DNA of 64,000 nucleotides from Garcia nutans. Its lineage: Eukaryota > Streptophyta > Magnoliopsida > Malpighiales > Euphorbiaceae. Within the stretch, counting starts at the first letter, position 1; every line of letters begins with the position of its first letter. Shown here one piece after another: positions 34,759 through 47,370 of this stretch. The translations under genes and the position numbers were made by a program. Where the stretch lies: contig CANTUV010000039.1 of the NCBI GenBank assembly GCA_947685225.1, forward strand, positions 30,000,001 through 30,064,000. The letters run 5' to 3'. The notes beneath the pieces are model-generated. The model was given only the letters and a program-made list of their open reading frames with translations, ran no database searches and was not told the origin of the DNA.

Positions 34759-35119
34759 TTTCTTCTCTTTCTTAGCTCGGGCAATAGAGAAATCATTCCC
34801 ATGGTCATGTCCTGTCAATGCTACTGTCGTGGCATCCATTTGACTTCTGAAATTTTGTCTTTTTGTTGTGGCAGACTTGATTTAAATCCTATGTTTGTGG
34901 TCTTGAAGGGCCACGAGCGTGGCATTTATTATTTTTTTATTTTTGCTTGTCTTTCTTCAATTTTGCACCTCTAATCATTAGAAACTTTGAATCTTGTTTT
35001 TCCAAGTATTATTATAATAATTCTAACTCAACTACACAAAATCCATCAAATTCAATTGCAAAACGATTAAAATTATTGTTAGAATTATAAAAAATGTTGA
35101 TCATAATTTCACTTTATCA

Positions 35120-35134
35120 AACTCTCCCAAACTT
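35120..35134 (-). other. Polypurine tract of the Athila element
   Basis: In reverse it reads AAGTTTGGGAGAGTT, directly before the TGATAA LTR start and after TTGAGGACAAGCAATGATTT, a familiar Athila 3' end. Confidence 0.8.
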
Positions 35135-36259
35135 AAATCATTGCTTGTCCTCAAGTAATTGAAGTTTAGTACTATCTATTTATATGTTGAGTTTATATGA
35201 AAAAATTTAATAATTAAAACTTTAAATTTTAGGTCGCAATTTAGTTTCATAATTTACCTACTTCATTCTTACCTCCTTTACTCAAGAATTTTAATCAATT
35301 ACAATCAATTATCAAATTCTAGATAAGCAAATATTCTTTTGATGCAAACTCAACCTAGTCTCATATGCATGCTTTATTGAACTTTCTCCACTAATAGATT
35401 ATGCTAAATCAAGGGAAATTAAAAGGACTTTAAAAGGTTTATAATGGGGTCTATAATGGTGAGGATGAACAAAATATTTAAATGAATTTGGTTAAAATGT
35501 CTTTCAAAAATTTCTCTTACATATAGCTTGCGTAGAGGATTCTTCGATCCTTGCTCTTTTCTTAACTCTCTTCTCTAGGGAATATATAATTATTTTTATT
35601 ATTTTATATTTTTTTTTATTTTTTTATTTCCCTAAACTTTAAACTCAGGAGTCTATTATTATAATAAATAAGCAATTTTATTTTTGAGAAAGTTTCCAAA
35701 AGACAATTAACCTTGAAAATGGTAGTTAATTTTGGGTTATTAAATCAAAGAAAACTCAAACTGAAATGTATTTTGGGTTCAAAAGGAACAAATAAGAAAA
35801 ATATTTAAAATTGGTGGATATAAGGATTTGGTTTCACAAACAATGCTTAAATCATTTTTTTCTTTTTTTAGCAATGTTCAATTTCGCCTTGAAAAGCTCT
35901 TTTAAACATGTTCTAGGCCTAGACAAATTATAATATAAAAGAATATACACTTATTTTAAAATTTAAAAACCAATCATATTGAATTAATAAAATTGCTCAG
36001 TTAGTTAAAAATTTATGAAGTATAATTATTCTACCAAATTTTGATCTAAAAATTTTAAATTTTTAACTGAAAAATTTTAGTATATAAACCAACATATAAA
36101 AAATCTATAGTAAAAACATAACTTAATATATAATAAAATTCCAAATTTCAAACCATAAAATATCTCAAAACAAAACATAATCTTCAAATAAAACTATAAA
36201 TATTCAAAACTATCATAAAATAAATTTAAAGTACCAAATTTGGCAGCAAAACCAACAAT
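35135..36259 (-). other. Athila 3' untranslated segment
   Basis: AT-rich DNA between ORF2 and the polypurine tract. No further domain is seen. Confidence 0.5.
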
Positions 36260-37083
36260 TTAAAAAATTTCCCCCAAACTTGAAATATCACTATCCTCAG
36301 TGGTCTCCAGTAGCAGCATCATTACCAGGTGGAGGAGGCTGTGGTGGCGGAGCATAGTGGAGTCCAAAATGAGAAAATAATTAGTTGAACTGCTCACTGA
36401 TTCCAGTAATCTGAGTTGAAATAGTCCGAACCTCATGCTCAACTCCGCCAAATCGCTGCTCCATGTTGTCAAAATGCTGCTCCCATGCTTCATTCCCGCG
36501 GTTCATTTTATTTCAAAAGAATTAAGCCTGTTAGCAATATAATCAAATTTATTTGGTGGTGGACCAGATGGACCGGCCTCGGAAGGTCGAGTAGGTTGTG
36601 GTTGTTTAGATGCTTCTTCAAAATCTTCTTCTTCTCCGAATAATTCCTCCTCATCAATGCTAATATCAGCATCGGGGGGTCCTAGAACTATATATTGGTT
36701 CCCTCTTTTTGCTGCTAATCTCATGGCCAAAACGGTACCTATATCAATTGTAGTTTTACCCGGAATAGAAACAAGGTGATCAAGACTTATATTAAGATAG
36801 GTAGCAATCTAGGTAATCATTCCCCTAATAATAATCTTACCCCTCTATTTAATGACCTCTTCACAACATTTAACAAACCAATAACCAACATTAAAAAGTT
36901 TTTCCTCCGTGGCACAATAAAAAAAATGTAATTCTTTTGAATTAACATTGCCTTGACTCTCCCCTCTCCCAAAAATTATATTTGCCAAAACTATATAGAT
37001 GTACCGGTAGAATGGGTTTGTAAAATTAGAGGCTTTTGACATTTTACCACTAAATCATCTAATGCCTCCTAGTCTAGTCCATG
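36260..37083 (-). pseudogene. Athila ORF2 (ATHILA ORF-1 family), C-terminal part
   Basis: Readable blocks are FTNPFYRYIYIVLANIIFGR, GNVNSKELHFFYCATEEK, VSIPGKTTIDIGTVLAMRLA and RGNQYIVLGPPD, then an acidic and Pro-rich stretch ending LNSFEIK. This is the typical C-terminal half of the envelope-position ORF of Athila elements, whose function is unknown. Stops interrupt it (after EEVIK and near NSFEIK). The N-terminal part lies at 46685-47210, beyond inserted element A, and the 5-bp duplication (CCATG, 37079-37083) falls inside the ORF. Confidence 0.8.
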
Positions 37084-39169
37084 TGTGAGTGGAAATTTTC
37101 ACTCTCACTCCATGTGAAATGGTTCTTGTGACTTCGGCACTGTTTAGGCTTAGGACCTTAGAGAACACGGGTCTAAACCCGGAGAAAATAGAGTCACCAC
37201 TCGGACGGACAGAAAAAAAAGGGGGTGGATGACTCGATTCCTAAGGAATCCCCAACCCCCCTAATGAGTTCGAAAAATTAGGTACGTTAGGGAAAGATGA
37301 GAAATGGCCCAGCCCCCCACAATGCCCGGTTCATTGGAACCGACCTCCTTTTCAGGTCTTAATATTATACAATTTTTAAATATAATGATATTATCCATAC
37401 TACATGCGATCATAAGAATAAAAAAATACTTTATTAAAATTACAACAATGTTCAAATAAAATAAATAAATGGACACCCATCCAAGGATGGAAATATGTCC
37501 TTACATCGTCTATGTCTAAAACTAAATAGGAAACTCACCGAAAGGTGGAAACATGTCCTTTACATTAATTCCAAAATATGAAAATAAATTAAATTGTATA
37601 AAGATTAATTAATGAGGTACCCAATCATGGAAACATACCTCTTATAATTTTAACAAATAATAATAACAAATAAATCATCCATTCATGATAAACAAATCAA
37701 ATATTGAAATTAAATAAATCAATCATCAAAACATATAATAAACTACATAATCAAATCTAAAACTAAATAAAGCAATAAACGTATAAGTTTAGGGTTTTAG
37801 AATTTTAATAACTAAATTAGGATTTTTAAATAAAGGGAGTTAAACACAAAGGCTTATCACAAATAAATATTGACCCTTTCGACGAGTCCATACTGCGGTC
37901 CCGCTAGCTGGTTAGCGGGTGGGGGTCAAGGGGGGCAGAGCTCCTTGCGGGGTCAGGGGCTGCGCCCCAGAAGATTTTGAAAACTAACTTTTAGGGTTGT
38001 AGGTTTTGATGTTAAAAATTAAGATTTTAGGGTTTAAGATTTAGAAAATAGGGTTTTGAGATTTTAAGAAATAAGCTACTGTAAATCATAGAAAAATAGA
38101 ATTGATTATGGTTTTGAGAAAATAGATTATTATTTTGTGGTTTTAGAAAAGTGCAATTAGGGTTTTAGGTTTCAAAAATATATTTTACGGGTATTAAGGC
38201 ATTAGGGTTTTGAAAAATAATTTTTAGGGTTTTAAATAGAGTTTGGATGGTAAGTAGAACAATTGATCATCTATTGTACATTTAAATAATTAATCCAATT
38301 GAGTGATGAGGCTACTGTAAACATAAATAAGTAAATAGAGATTCAAACCTCCGTTGTTGATTCCACCACAATTTTGAATTCTAGTTGAACAATAACAAAG
38401 ACAGTGTGGGCTGCCTTTGATGGATTGTATGTTGTTTGCTGTCTCTTGATCCTTCAAGCTTGAGATTGTCAATCAACTAGAAAAAGAAATTCAGATAGTT
38501 CTTGAATAAAATTTCAAAAGTTTCAATCCCAAAAGTCCGATCCTCTCTTTGGCCGAAAAATCCCCATCCCTCTTTCTGTGTCTTTAATGTGGTATTTATA
38601 AGAAAAAATAAAAACATAATACTAATTGATTAAGAAAATAAAAACTGTTTAGGAAATAAAATAAAAAACAAAGTTAATTAGGATTTTGGAAAAATTGCGC
38701 GTGGGCCAGACTACTGGCATGCGAAATTATGCTGGCAAAAAAAAAACTGTGGGGCATTGCGGGCTGGGCGCAGGGGCCGTGCACGTTTTTGCTGCAAATT
38801 TTCCTACGGCAAAAATTTGGCCCATAGCCAATTCGTCGCAAGCAAAACTTGCTGCGAATTGGCTTGAGGCCAGCGGCGAATTGGTCCAAGCTAATTCGTT
38901 GCCAGCGACGAAAAATTTCATTGCTGATTTTGCCAGCGGCTGATTTTATTATTTTTATTTATATATTATTATTTTTAAAAATGATAAATAAATAAATGAA
39001 AAATAAAATAAATATTATATTAAAATAAATAAAAATAATAAAAATAATAAATAATAAGTAAAATAAATAATATAATAAATATTAAAATTAATAATATATA
39101 CCACAAAAATTATTTCAGACTATTTTAAAATCTTTGGACTGGACTGGGTCAAAAATTAAAGGTCTACAG
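37084..39169 (-). repeat. 3' LTR of element A
   Basis: In reverse it starts TGTAGACCTTTAATTTTTG and ends CCACTCACA. A TATAAATA box in reverse lies at 38600-38593. A GC-rich block lies at 38695-38945 in the U3 part and a repeated CCATCC..GGATGGAAAC(A/G)TG motif near the far end. 60- to 85-codon frames in the GC-rich block overlap on both strands and are not genes. Confidence 0.9.
38593..38600 (-). promoter_or_regulatory. TATA box in the 3' LTR of element A
   Basis: TATAAATA on the minus strand. The same box lies at 46096-46089 in the 5' LTR. Confidence 0.6.
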
Positions 39170-39187
39170 TTTGCCTCCTGCTTGAGT
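39170..39187 (-). other. Polypurine tract of element A
   Basis: In reverse it reads CAAGCAGGAGGCAAAC directly before the LTR start TGTAGACC. Element B has AGCAGAGGGCAAAC at the same place. Confidence 0.75.
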
Positions 39188-39229
39188 GATCTGAGATTGC
39201 AACAAAAGAGAGCGAAAAACAATGTAATT

Positions 39230-40060
39230 TTTGACTGGGTTTAGTGTCATACTGGATTCCATAACCAAGTTTGGTTTGAGTTCTAGACTCAAGAATAATT
39301 TGAGTTCTGGACTCGTGGTGAGTTTTGGACTTAAAAATAATTTGAGTTCTGGACTAAAAAATAATTTGGGTTCTGGACCCGAGTTGAGTTCTAGACTTAA
39401 AAAAAATAATTTGGATTCTGGACCCGAAGTGAGTTTTGGACTCAAAAAGTAATTTGGGTTATGACCCGAGGTAAGTTCTTGACTTAAAAATAATTTGGAT
39501 TCTGAATCCTAAGTAAGTTCTGGACTTAAAAAATAATTTGGGTTCTGAACCCGAAGTAAGTTCTGGACTTAAAAAATAATTTGGGTTCTGGACCCGGAGT
39601 GAGTTCTGGACTAAAACATAATTTGGATTCTGGACCCGAGACTAACCTTTTATCAGTTGAGAATTCTGATTGTTCCATTCTTTTATGGATTGTGGGTCTT
39701 CGCCCTCAAAATGGATCTTCATCCTTAGACCTTAGATCTTCATCCTTGGCATCGGGTTTTCACCCCTGAAAATGGATCTTCATCCTTGAAAGTGGATCTT
39801 CATCCTTGGTATCGGGTCTTCACCATTGAAATTGGATCTTCATCCTTTAAGTTGGATCTTCATCCTTGGCATGGTCTTCACCCTTTAAACTGGATCTTCA
39901 TCCTTGAAAATCGAGTCTTTACCTTTGAAATTGAATCTTCATCCTTTAAGTTGGATCTTCATCCTTGGCAGGGTCTTCACCCTTTAAACTGGATCTTCAT
40001 CCTTGGAAATAAGGTCTTCACCCTTAAAATTGGATCTTCATCCTTTTAAACTTTTATCTT
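39230..40060 (-). repeat. Two tandem-repeat families in the 3' region of element A
   Basis: 39230-39650 repeats a unit of about 43 bp containing GGGTTCTGGACCCGAAGTGA and GAGTTCTGGACTTAAAAA. 39690-40060 repeats a unit of about 40 bp containing GGATCTTCATCCTT and GGGTCTTCACCCTT. Open frames running through them arise from the repetition and are not genes. Equivalent arrays lie in element B at 59925-61000. Confidence 0.88.
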
Positions 40061-40069
40061 ATTTTGGCT

Positions 40070-42459
40070 TCAACTCTTCTAGCTAGACTGATATTTTGTC
40101 TTTTGCATCTTCATTCTTTTGATAGTTCTAATGTTCCATTCTTTTTGTTCTTCCTTTGCACTTTTGCAAAAGATTCAGCTTTTTTTTAGCTAGCCTTCAT
40201 ATCTTCTCCTTGCCCCCTGCGTGGTAAAATATTGAAAGTGAGTTTCAAAATATTTTGTCATACATAAACCCAAAAAATATTGAAAGGAGAAACTTTGCCC
40301 CCTGTGTAGGCTCAAACCCATGATTTTTTCTATGCGGTTTTGGTTGATATTTGTATATTGTCTAGCTCATCGAACAAGCATGCATTTCTTCTTTTTTTTT
40401 TTGCAAAATTACTGGATCTTCCTCACGCAATGGGCTTTTTATGCCCCCTAATTTCATATCTTCTTTTGATTCTATACTTCAGAGGGTGTTTGTTGTTCAC
40501 TTTGAAAAAGAAATACAATACAAGAAAATGCAATGTGATGTGCTCATGTATGCATGAATAACACTTACAATGCTTCCATCGACTCACAGACTGAGGTGTG
40601 AAGTGTTCTCATTGACTCCTTCTAGATGCTCATTCAGGTCCTACAGAAGGCTTCGCTTTTATGGCTTTTATCTTAAAGATGTTGAGGACATGAGTGGTTG
40701 AGACCCCGAGTGGCAGAGTCAGAGATACATCCATTTCAAACTATGATTCAACACGTCAATTGGTAGCTTCTTTCTGACCTTGCTAATAATCATATACTTT
40801 GACCAATGTGTCCTTTGAGGTTCGATGGTTCAACAAACTTCTCTTAAGTTGAAGGCTTTGTATAAAATTTTTTTCTTTTTGGATTTTTGAATTTTGAAAT
40901 CAAATGTTGGCTTTGCCAAATCAATGTCAATTTACCTCAGGACTTGATTTTCCAAATTAACATATCTATAACATGACAACCCTTATTACTATACTAAACT
41001 CGGGAATCATTTCTATTTAAACAAGAATTGTTGTACTTCAGATAGGCACATATATATTACTTGGTCAAAGGTCTTATTGAGTTTGAATATTGTCCATCTC
41101 ATATGCATTCTTATTCAAACTATCTCCACGAATAGACTCTACCTACCAAGAGAGATCAACATGTCTTTGATAGGCTTGAAATGGGGTCTATAAGGGACAT
41201 GGGTTAAATGAAGGCCTTTTGTAAGTTGGAGCCGTTGTGGCACTATGGCCAAACCCTCACACTATGATTTTCTGTTGGAGCTATAGGTAGTTGGAAACAT
41301 GAAAAGATAGAGCTTTGAACATTCTTCTTTCTTTTTGACGTTAATCCAGATCTTGATTAGGACAGTCTTTGCTTTTACAAAAAGTTTGGTACCTATATTC
41401 ATCATCATTTTTTTTTCTTTTCCCTTTTCTCTCTCTTTCTTTTCCTTACTCTTTCCTTTATTTGAGCATTTTATCATTTTGTCCTTCTTCCCTGTAGGAC
41501 TGTCAAGAACTGGATGACCTTACTTCTATCTCTCTAATTTTGATTGAATCTTTGATTGAGTTAGAACAATTCAAGTCAAACTGTCCTTATGGAAGTCTTT
41601 TGCTGCTTTAGATAAAAGAGAACTCGGTTGGCTTTCTAAACTGTTTTGGTTTTATTTTCTTTTTCTTATTTTTTCTTTCTTTCTTTCTTTTTCCTTTCTT
41701 TCCTTTCTTCTTTTTTTTTTCTTCCTCCTTTTTTTCTTCTTTTTTTGGTCCTAGCTCTAAAAGAGTTAGCTTGTTTGTACCAACTTGTATTTCTGGTAAT
41801 GGATGAGTGGAGTGGTATTAATCTGCTTTAGTCCTGACTTTATCTGTGATATTTGGTCTAATTTAGGTGAATTTCAACTACCCTTATGATTTGAGAACAT
41901 TAACTATCCTTACGGTCTTGGCTATGCATTAGTGATTTGATTTGAGAACATTAACTATCCTTATGATTTGAGAACATTAACTACCCTTATGATTTGATCT
42001 TCTTGCCTCTTCCCCTTAGTTATCATCAAATTTGTTATAAATATCACAACAGCTTAGGGTAGGTTGTTGGGGTTTATATGCCAATGAAAGAAAGTTAAAA
42101 TTTTATGAAAGCTCAAAGGGACAACTAGGGATTGATATCAATAGGGTTGATACTAGTTGTTGGCTAACCAAATAATGCCTAGATCATTTCTCCCTTAAAT
42201 AAGTAGAGTTTAATTTTTCCTCGAAAGTTTATCAAAGCATGTTCTAATACTGCCTAGGACCTAGACAAAGATAATTATGCAGGATCCCTCTCTAAGTAAG
42301 CATACACATCTCAATGCTATAGAATAATTTTCTCACCTAGTAAAGTCATTCAAATTATAATGCATAGATATATTAATTTATAAATATCAAGCTATATTCA
42401 TCATTGGTTGAGTACCAAAATGAACAAAGACCATAAAAATTTTGATGAAAATAATTTAT
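40070..42459 (-). other. Non-coding internal domain of element A
   Basis: It is colinear in reverse with 57380-59920 of element B, including the low-complexity TTC/TTTC tract (41640-41740; purine tract 58180-58290 in B) and the CCACGCAGGGG(G)-type block before the tandem repeats. No conserved frame. Confidence 0.7.
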
Positions 42460-43440
42460 TCAAACAAACATAATTTGAAAAATATAATTGTTCCAAATAA
42501 GTATTAAAGAAAGAAAAATAAATAGACATGTTAAGAGCAAGCAAAATAAATATAATTGTTCCCTTAGCTTGGAGTTGAAGATACTCCATTTATTTAGACA
42601 TATTAAGAGCAAGAATTTTTTTTCATCATCAAGGATCATTGCTTCATCATCCATAGTTAGTCCAAGCACATCATCTTTAGTACCTTTTCTATCCATATCA
42701 TCACAAGATGACAAGATAAAACTCTTCATGAAGGTTGCAAGCGATGGCGCCCTTCCAAATTTAGGCAGAGGATTATTCTTAGTGTTGGACTTATCAGGCT
42801 CAGGTAGCTTTCCACTATCAATTAAATTCTAGATCTCATGCCTCAACTTCATATAGTTGTTCATTTTGTGTCCAAGCCTTTGATGGAATTGGCAAAATGC
42901 CTTAATATCAAAGTGAGGTGGAAGAGGATTAGGCAAAGGACGAGGAGTCAAGGGTTGTAACAATCCCTTCTTTTGTAGCTTATTGAGAATCCAAGATAGC
43001 GGCTTTCCCAATTCCGAAAATTGCCTCATTCCTCCTTGACCGGTGGCATTAACATCAGCTTCCTTTTGTATATTTTGATTGCTAGGCTGATAATTCCATT
43101 TTGTAGAAAAATGGTTCTTCTCTCTTTCCCTTTGACTTTGCCCACTGGGGTAATAGCCGCCCTTGTTGCTCCACTTAGACAACACATGGTTCGTCTATTC
43201 CCGTAGAATAGGGATTGATCCCTCATTTTTCATTCGATCTCTATTAGTGAATATGTTTCTCGTTGATGCTACATTTCCCTTCTTTCTTATGTTGATGGGA
43301 GATGCCTCATTAGCATTATTGATGAGGTCCAGAATTTTAATCAAATGGGTCTTCATAATTTCAACCAATTGATCTCATAGCTCAACCATTCTAGCTTTGA
43401 CAACTTCATCGACTATGTCCCTTAGCTGGTTTGCATCCAT
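42460..43440 (-). pseudogene. Gag of element A, central domain deleted
   Basis: From ATG 43440 the frame reads MDANQLRDIVDEVVKARMVE, stops, continues to about 43270, then passes directly into the C-terminal part (KEADVNATGQGGMRQFSELG, CQFHQRLGHKMNNYMKLRHE) and on to about 42700. Compared with element B the whole retrotransposon-gag domain of roughly 200 residues is missing, while both ends stay in one frame. The second zinc-ligand Cys (B: GHETDRC) reads Tyr. In-frame stops are also present. Not functional. Confidence 0.78.
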
Positions 43441-44571
43441 CCTTCCAATGAAGCACTTGAATTAAAAATCAATATTGTAGGTGGTGTCGTCGTATGCTCT
43501 TGAATTGCCGTACTCTAGGTCTGTGAGCCATAAAGGATTAATGATATGTCATGTGATGTATGTATGCATGTATGTACAAAAATATAAACAAAGATAATTA
43601 TGACGTTCCTTCCAACCTTATAACTTCTACACACGGATAGCGAGTCTCTTTTCCTAGGTATATTATTAACAAAATACCAACATGGGGTATCTTATTTTTG
43701 AAAAATTCTCTCGGATGTTTCAACCAATAGTTATATTTTAAAAATGAAAATCAGTTCATGATAATTTCCATTAATTAGGGTTTAATCCATTCAATAAACT
43801 AAAGCAGCTTTTATGCTATATTGGATTAAAACTAAATTAAGAGGTTTATTATAAATAAATTTCTCACTTGAAAAAGTAACTAATGATTCATGCCAAAAAT
43901 AAGCCCATGACTAATAATTCTTAGTATAAACTAGGCTCACAATTGATTTTTGATATTCCATAATTGACCTAAATAATTTGTAAGCTCTTTCAAAAGGTTA
44001 TGAAAATAGTTTTATTTCTAAGCCCATTGTAAAACGATTTTAGAAAAAAATGGATTTTGGGCTTTGTATTTGAGAAACAAAATTTTGATTTGTTTTTTAG
44101 GAAAGTTTTATGTCTAAAGACCATCTTGAAAAATTTTGAAAATAGCTTTGGTCTTTTGGACTTTAAAGAAATTTTTTTTTGAGCTTACAATGTACTTAGG
44201 TCATATTAGAAAAAGAACAAACCAAATAAGTCATGATCTAACCCAAGATAAATTAACCATAGTCAAACAACAAGCATTTGGGGTAAAAACCTAAGGAAAG
44301 TAACTAGGCCAATTACATGAGCTTTAGTTTTTGGGTTAAAAGGCTTAGGTTCCCATAGCAAGTATATACCAAATGGTACAAGGCTATGAGTGGTTATACC
44401 ATGCTCGATCTCCATACCTTGAGTGAAAGTATGGTATCCCTTATATAACACAACACGGGTAACACGATCTTCTTAACTCACGCACATGATGCAATCTAAA
44501 TGATGAAATGGATAATATCATAATAAGAAAGAATAGAATAATATAAAGACCAATGGAATCAACTTCTTTTT
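43441..44571 (-). other. Leader of element A between PBS and gag
   Basis: Colinear in reverse with 54831-55830 of element B. No conserved open frame. Confidence 0.65.
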
Positions 44572-44589
44572 TCCCCAGTGGAGTTGCCA
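44572..44589 (-). other. Primer-binding site of element A
   Basis: In reverse it reads TGGCAACTCCACTGGGGA, one base from the LTR end. It is the TGGCGACTC-type site known from Ogre/Tat elements (tRNA-Arg) with one G-to-A change. Confidence 0.8.
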
Positions 44590-44590
44590 C

Positions 44591-46684
44591 TGTGAGCGGA
44601 GATTTTTGCCCCCACTCCCGGTGGAATGGTTCTTGCTACTTCGGCACTGTTTAGGCTTAGGGCCTTAGAGACACACGGGCCTAAACCCAGAGAAAATGGA
44701 GTCGCCACCCGGACAGGCCGAAAAAAAGAAAGTGGTGGATGAATCGATTTCTAAGGAATCTCCAACCCCCTAATGGGTTCGAAAAGTTGGATACGTGTGG
44801 GGAAGGTGAGAAATGACCCAGCACTCCCACAATGCCCGGTTCATTAGAACCAGCCTCCTTTTCAGGTCTTAATATTATAAAATTCTTAAATATAAATTAT
44901 CCATACTATATGCGATCATAAGAATAAAAAATACTTTATTAAAATCACAACAATATCCAAACAAAATAAATAAATTGATACCCATCCAAGGATGAAAACA
45001 TGTCCTTACATCGTCTATGTCTAAAACTAAATAGGAAACCCACCGAAAGATGAAAATATATCATTTACATTAATTTCAAAATATAAAAATAAATTAAATT
45101 GCATAAAGATTAATTAACGAGGTATCCAATCATGGAAACATACCTCTTATAATTTTAACAAATAATAATAATAATGAATAAATCATCCATCCATGATAAA
45201 CAAATCAAATATTGAAATTAAATAAATCAATCATCAAAACATATAATAAACTACATAATTAAATCTAAAACTAAATAAAGCAATAAATGTATAAGTTTAG
45301 GGTTTTAGAATTTTACTAACCAAATTAGGGTTTTTAAAATAAAAGGAGTTAAACACAAAGACTTATAATACACAAATAAATATTGACTCCTTCAATGAGC
45401 CCATACGGTGGTCCCACTACCCGATTAGCCGGCTGGGGTCAAGCGGGCAGCGCCCCTTGGCCCCGAAAGATTTTGAAAACTAGCTTTTAGGGTTGTAGAT
45501 TTTAGTGTTGAAAACTAAGATTTTAGGGTTTAAGATTTAGAAATTAGAGTTTTGAGATTTTAAGAAACAAGCTACTGTAAATCTTAGAAAAATAGAATTG
45601 ATTATGGTTTTGAGAAAATAGAATATTATTTTGTGATTTTAGAAAAGTGCAATTAGGGTTTTAGATTTCAAAAATATGTTTTACGGGTATTAAAACATTA
45701 GGGTTTTAAAAAATAATTTTTAGGGTTTTAAATAAAGTTTAGATGGTAAGTAGAACAATTGATAATCTATTGTACGTTTAAATAATTAATCCAATTGAGT
45801 GACGAGACTACTGTAAAAATAAATAAGTAAATAGAGATTCAAACCTCCGTTGTTGGTTCCACCATAATTTTGAATTCTGGTTGAATAATAACAAAGACAG
45901 TGTGGGTTGCCTTTGATGTGTTGTATGTTGTTTGCTGCCTCTTGATCCTTCAAGCTTGAGATTGTCAATCAACTGCCAAAAGAAATTCGGATAGTTCTTG
46001 AATAAAATTTCAAAAGTTTCAATCCCAAAAGTCCGATCCTCTCTCTGGCTGAAAAATTTCTATCCCCATTTTTGTGTCTTTAATGTGGTATTTATAAGAA
46101 AAAATAAAAATCTAATGCTAATTGGTTAAGGAAATAAAAATTGTTTAGGAAATAAAATAAAAAATCAAATAAAATAGGGTTTTAGAAAAATTGCTCGTGG
46201 GTTGGGCTACTGGCATGTGAAACTGCGCTGGTGAAAAAAAAAACTGCTGGACGTTGTTGGCTTGGCTCGGGGGCCACGTGCGTTTCTGCCTCAAATTTGC
46301 CTGTGGCAAAATTTGGCCCGCAGCCAATTTGCTGCAAGCAAAACTTGCGGGTACCTGCGGCGAATTGGCCCAAGCCAATTCGTCGCCAACAACGAAAAAT
46401 TTCATCGCCGATTTTACCGTCGCCGATTTTTATTTTTTATTATTTTATTTATATATTATTATTATTTTTTAAAAATGATAAATAAATAAATGAAAAATAA
46501 AATAAATATTATATTAAAATAAAATAAATAAATATAAATAAATAATAAATAAAATAAATAATAAATAATAAGTAAAATAAATAATAGATAATAAATATTA
46601 AAATTAATAATATATACCACAAAAATTATTTCAGACTATTTTAAAATCTTTAGATCGGACTGGGTAAAAAATTAAAGGTCCACT
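44591..46684 (-). repeat. 5' LTR of element A
   Basis: Colinear with 37084-39169. The start is decayed (AGTGGACC against TGTAGACC). It contains a TATAAATA box in reverse (46096-46089) and a GC-rich block at 46195-46430. Confidence 0.9.
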
Positions 46685-47210
46685 CTATGTCTCATTTTCA
46701 TCGAAACCATCAGTTCTACCGGGTGTTCCCTGCAAGTCTGATAATCCAAGTGCATCCCCAAATTCAAGCATTAGCCAATTATAATTTTGATTTTCCAATC
46801 TAAATTCTACTCTCCCATTGTGGCCAGCTTGTCTATTTGATGGAAAAAATCTAAAACTACTCAAGAATTCCAAGGTTAATTCTGCATAGGTCGGGTAACA
46901 TATGCTAGCAAACAAGATCCATTGCATATCGATGAACATTTTTAGCAACACATCATTCTATAGTAATTTTCTAATAACATTTTGCATCAATGAATCGAGA
47001 AGGAATTATTTTTTGGGAACTTAAATCATGGTACCTTTTTCATTTCTCCTTATCACAGAAGTGATTTTTCGGATACATATGTGGTCCTTGATGTGGTGGA
47101 GATGAAGGCGGGGATGGTGTTGAGGAAGAGGATGATAATCCATCTTGGCGCCTTCTTTTTGATCCTTCAGGACCCTTTGATTTCTTGGCAAAAGTCTTAC
47201 TTCTAACCAT
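46685..47210 (-). pseudogene. Athila ORF2, N-terminal part
   Basis: It starts at ATG 47210 with MVRSKTFAKKSKGPEGSKRR, then a Ser/Pro-rich stretch, a stop, and after a frame change YPTYAELTLEFLSSFRF, GRVEFRLENQNYNWLMLEFG and DALGL. These are the familiar first blocks of the Athila envelope-position ORF. It is cut by element A at 46684 and continues at 37083. Confidence 0.78.
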
Positions 47211-47370
47211 TTTGGCGTTTTATTCGAGCAACAACATGGAAGAAATTTGAGTGAAATTGGAGTTTAGGTCATGGGGTTAGAGGCTGGGGTGTGGGTTTTA
47301 AATTTGGGCGGCCAGGGCTGCAAAAATTAAAGGGAGAGAAAAAATGAGATGAATATATAGGGTGGAGATG

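Larger units (their letters stand above)
30773..35119 (-). repeat. 3' LTR of the Athila element, split by a solo LTR
   Basis: It starts TGATAAAGTG at 35119, directly after the polypurine tract, and ends CCACA at 30773. Removing 31929-34758 and one TTTCT copy leaves about 1.5 kb. It contains the GCAAGTGCACAGATCGT- and GTATCGTTTCCACGAT-type segment common near Athila LTR ends, and GCCACG..CGTGGC palindromes. Confidence 0.82.
37084..46684 (-). mobile_element. Non-autonomous gypsy element A (TR-GAG type, Ogre/Tat-like)
   Basis: Complete element of 9601 bp: 5' LTR (46684-44591), PBS (44589-44572), gag remnant (43440-42460), a long non-coding domain, tandem repeats (40060-39230), polypurine tract and 3' LTR (39169-37084). 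Flanks CCATG (37079-37083) and CTATG (46685-46689) are a target duplication with one change. No protease, reverse transcriptase or integrase is present. It shares its whole layout with element B, so it is a family member rather than a chance deletion. It interrupts Athila ORF2. Confidence 0.92.

Noticed and set aside
38674..38943. Three overlapping frames in the GC-rich LTR block
   Set aside because: Few stops occur because of GC content; the frames lie on both strands and are not kept between the two LTRs.
39786..40049. 87-codon frame with repeated WIFILG.. and SSSFKLDLHPW.. peptides
   Set aside because: It arises from translating a non-coding 40-bp tandem repeat of element A; the equivalent region of B is on the other frame set.
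42488..42832. 114-codon plus-strand frame in element A
   Set aside because: It is antisense to the gag C-terminal end of element A.
46145..46489. Several frames in the 5' LTR of element A
   Set aside because: Same GC-rich block as in the 3' LTR, with frames not conserved.
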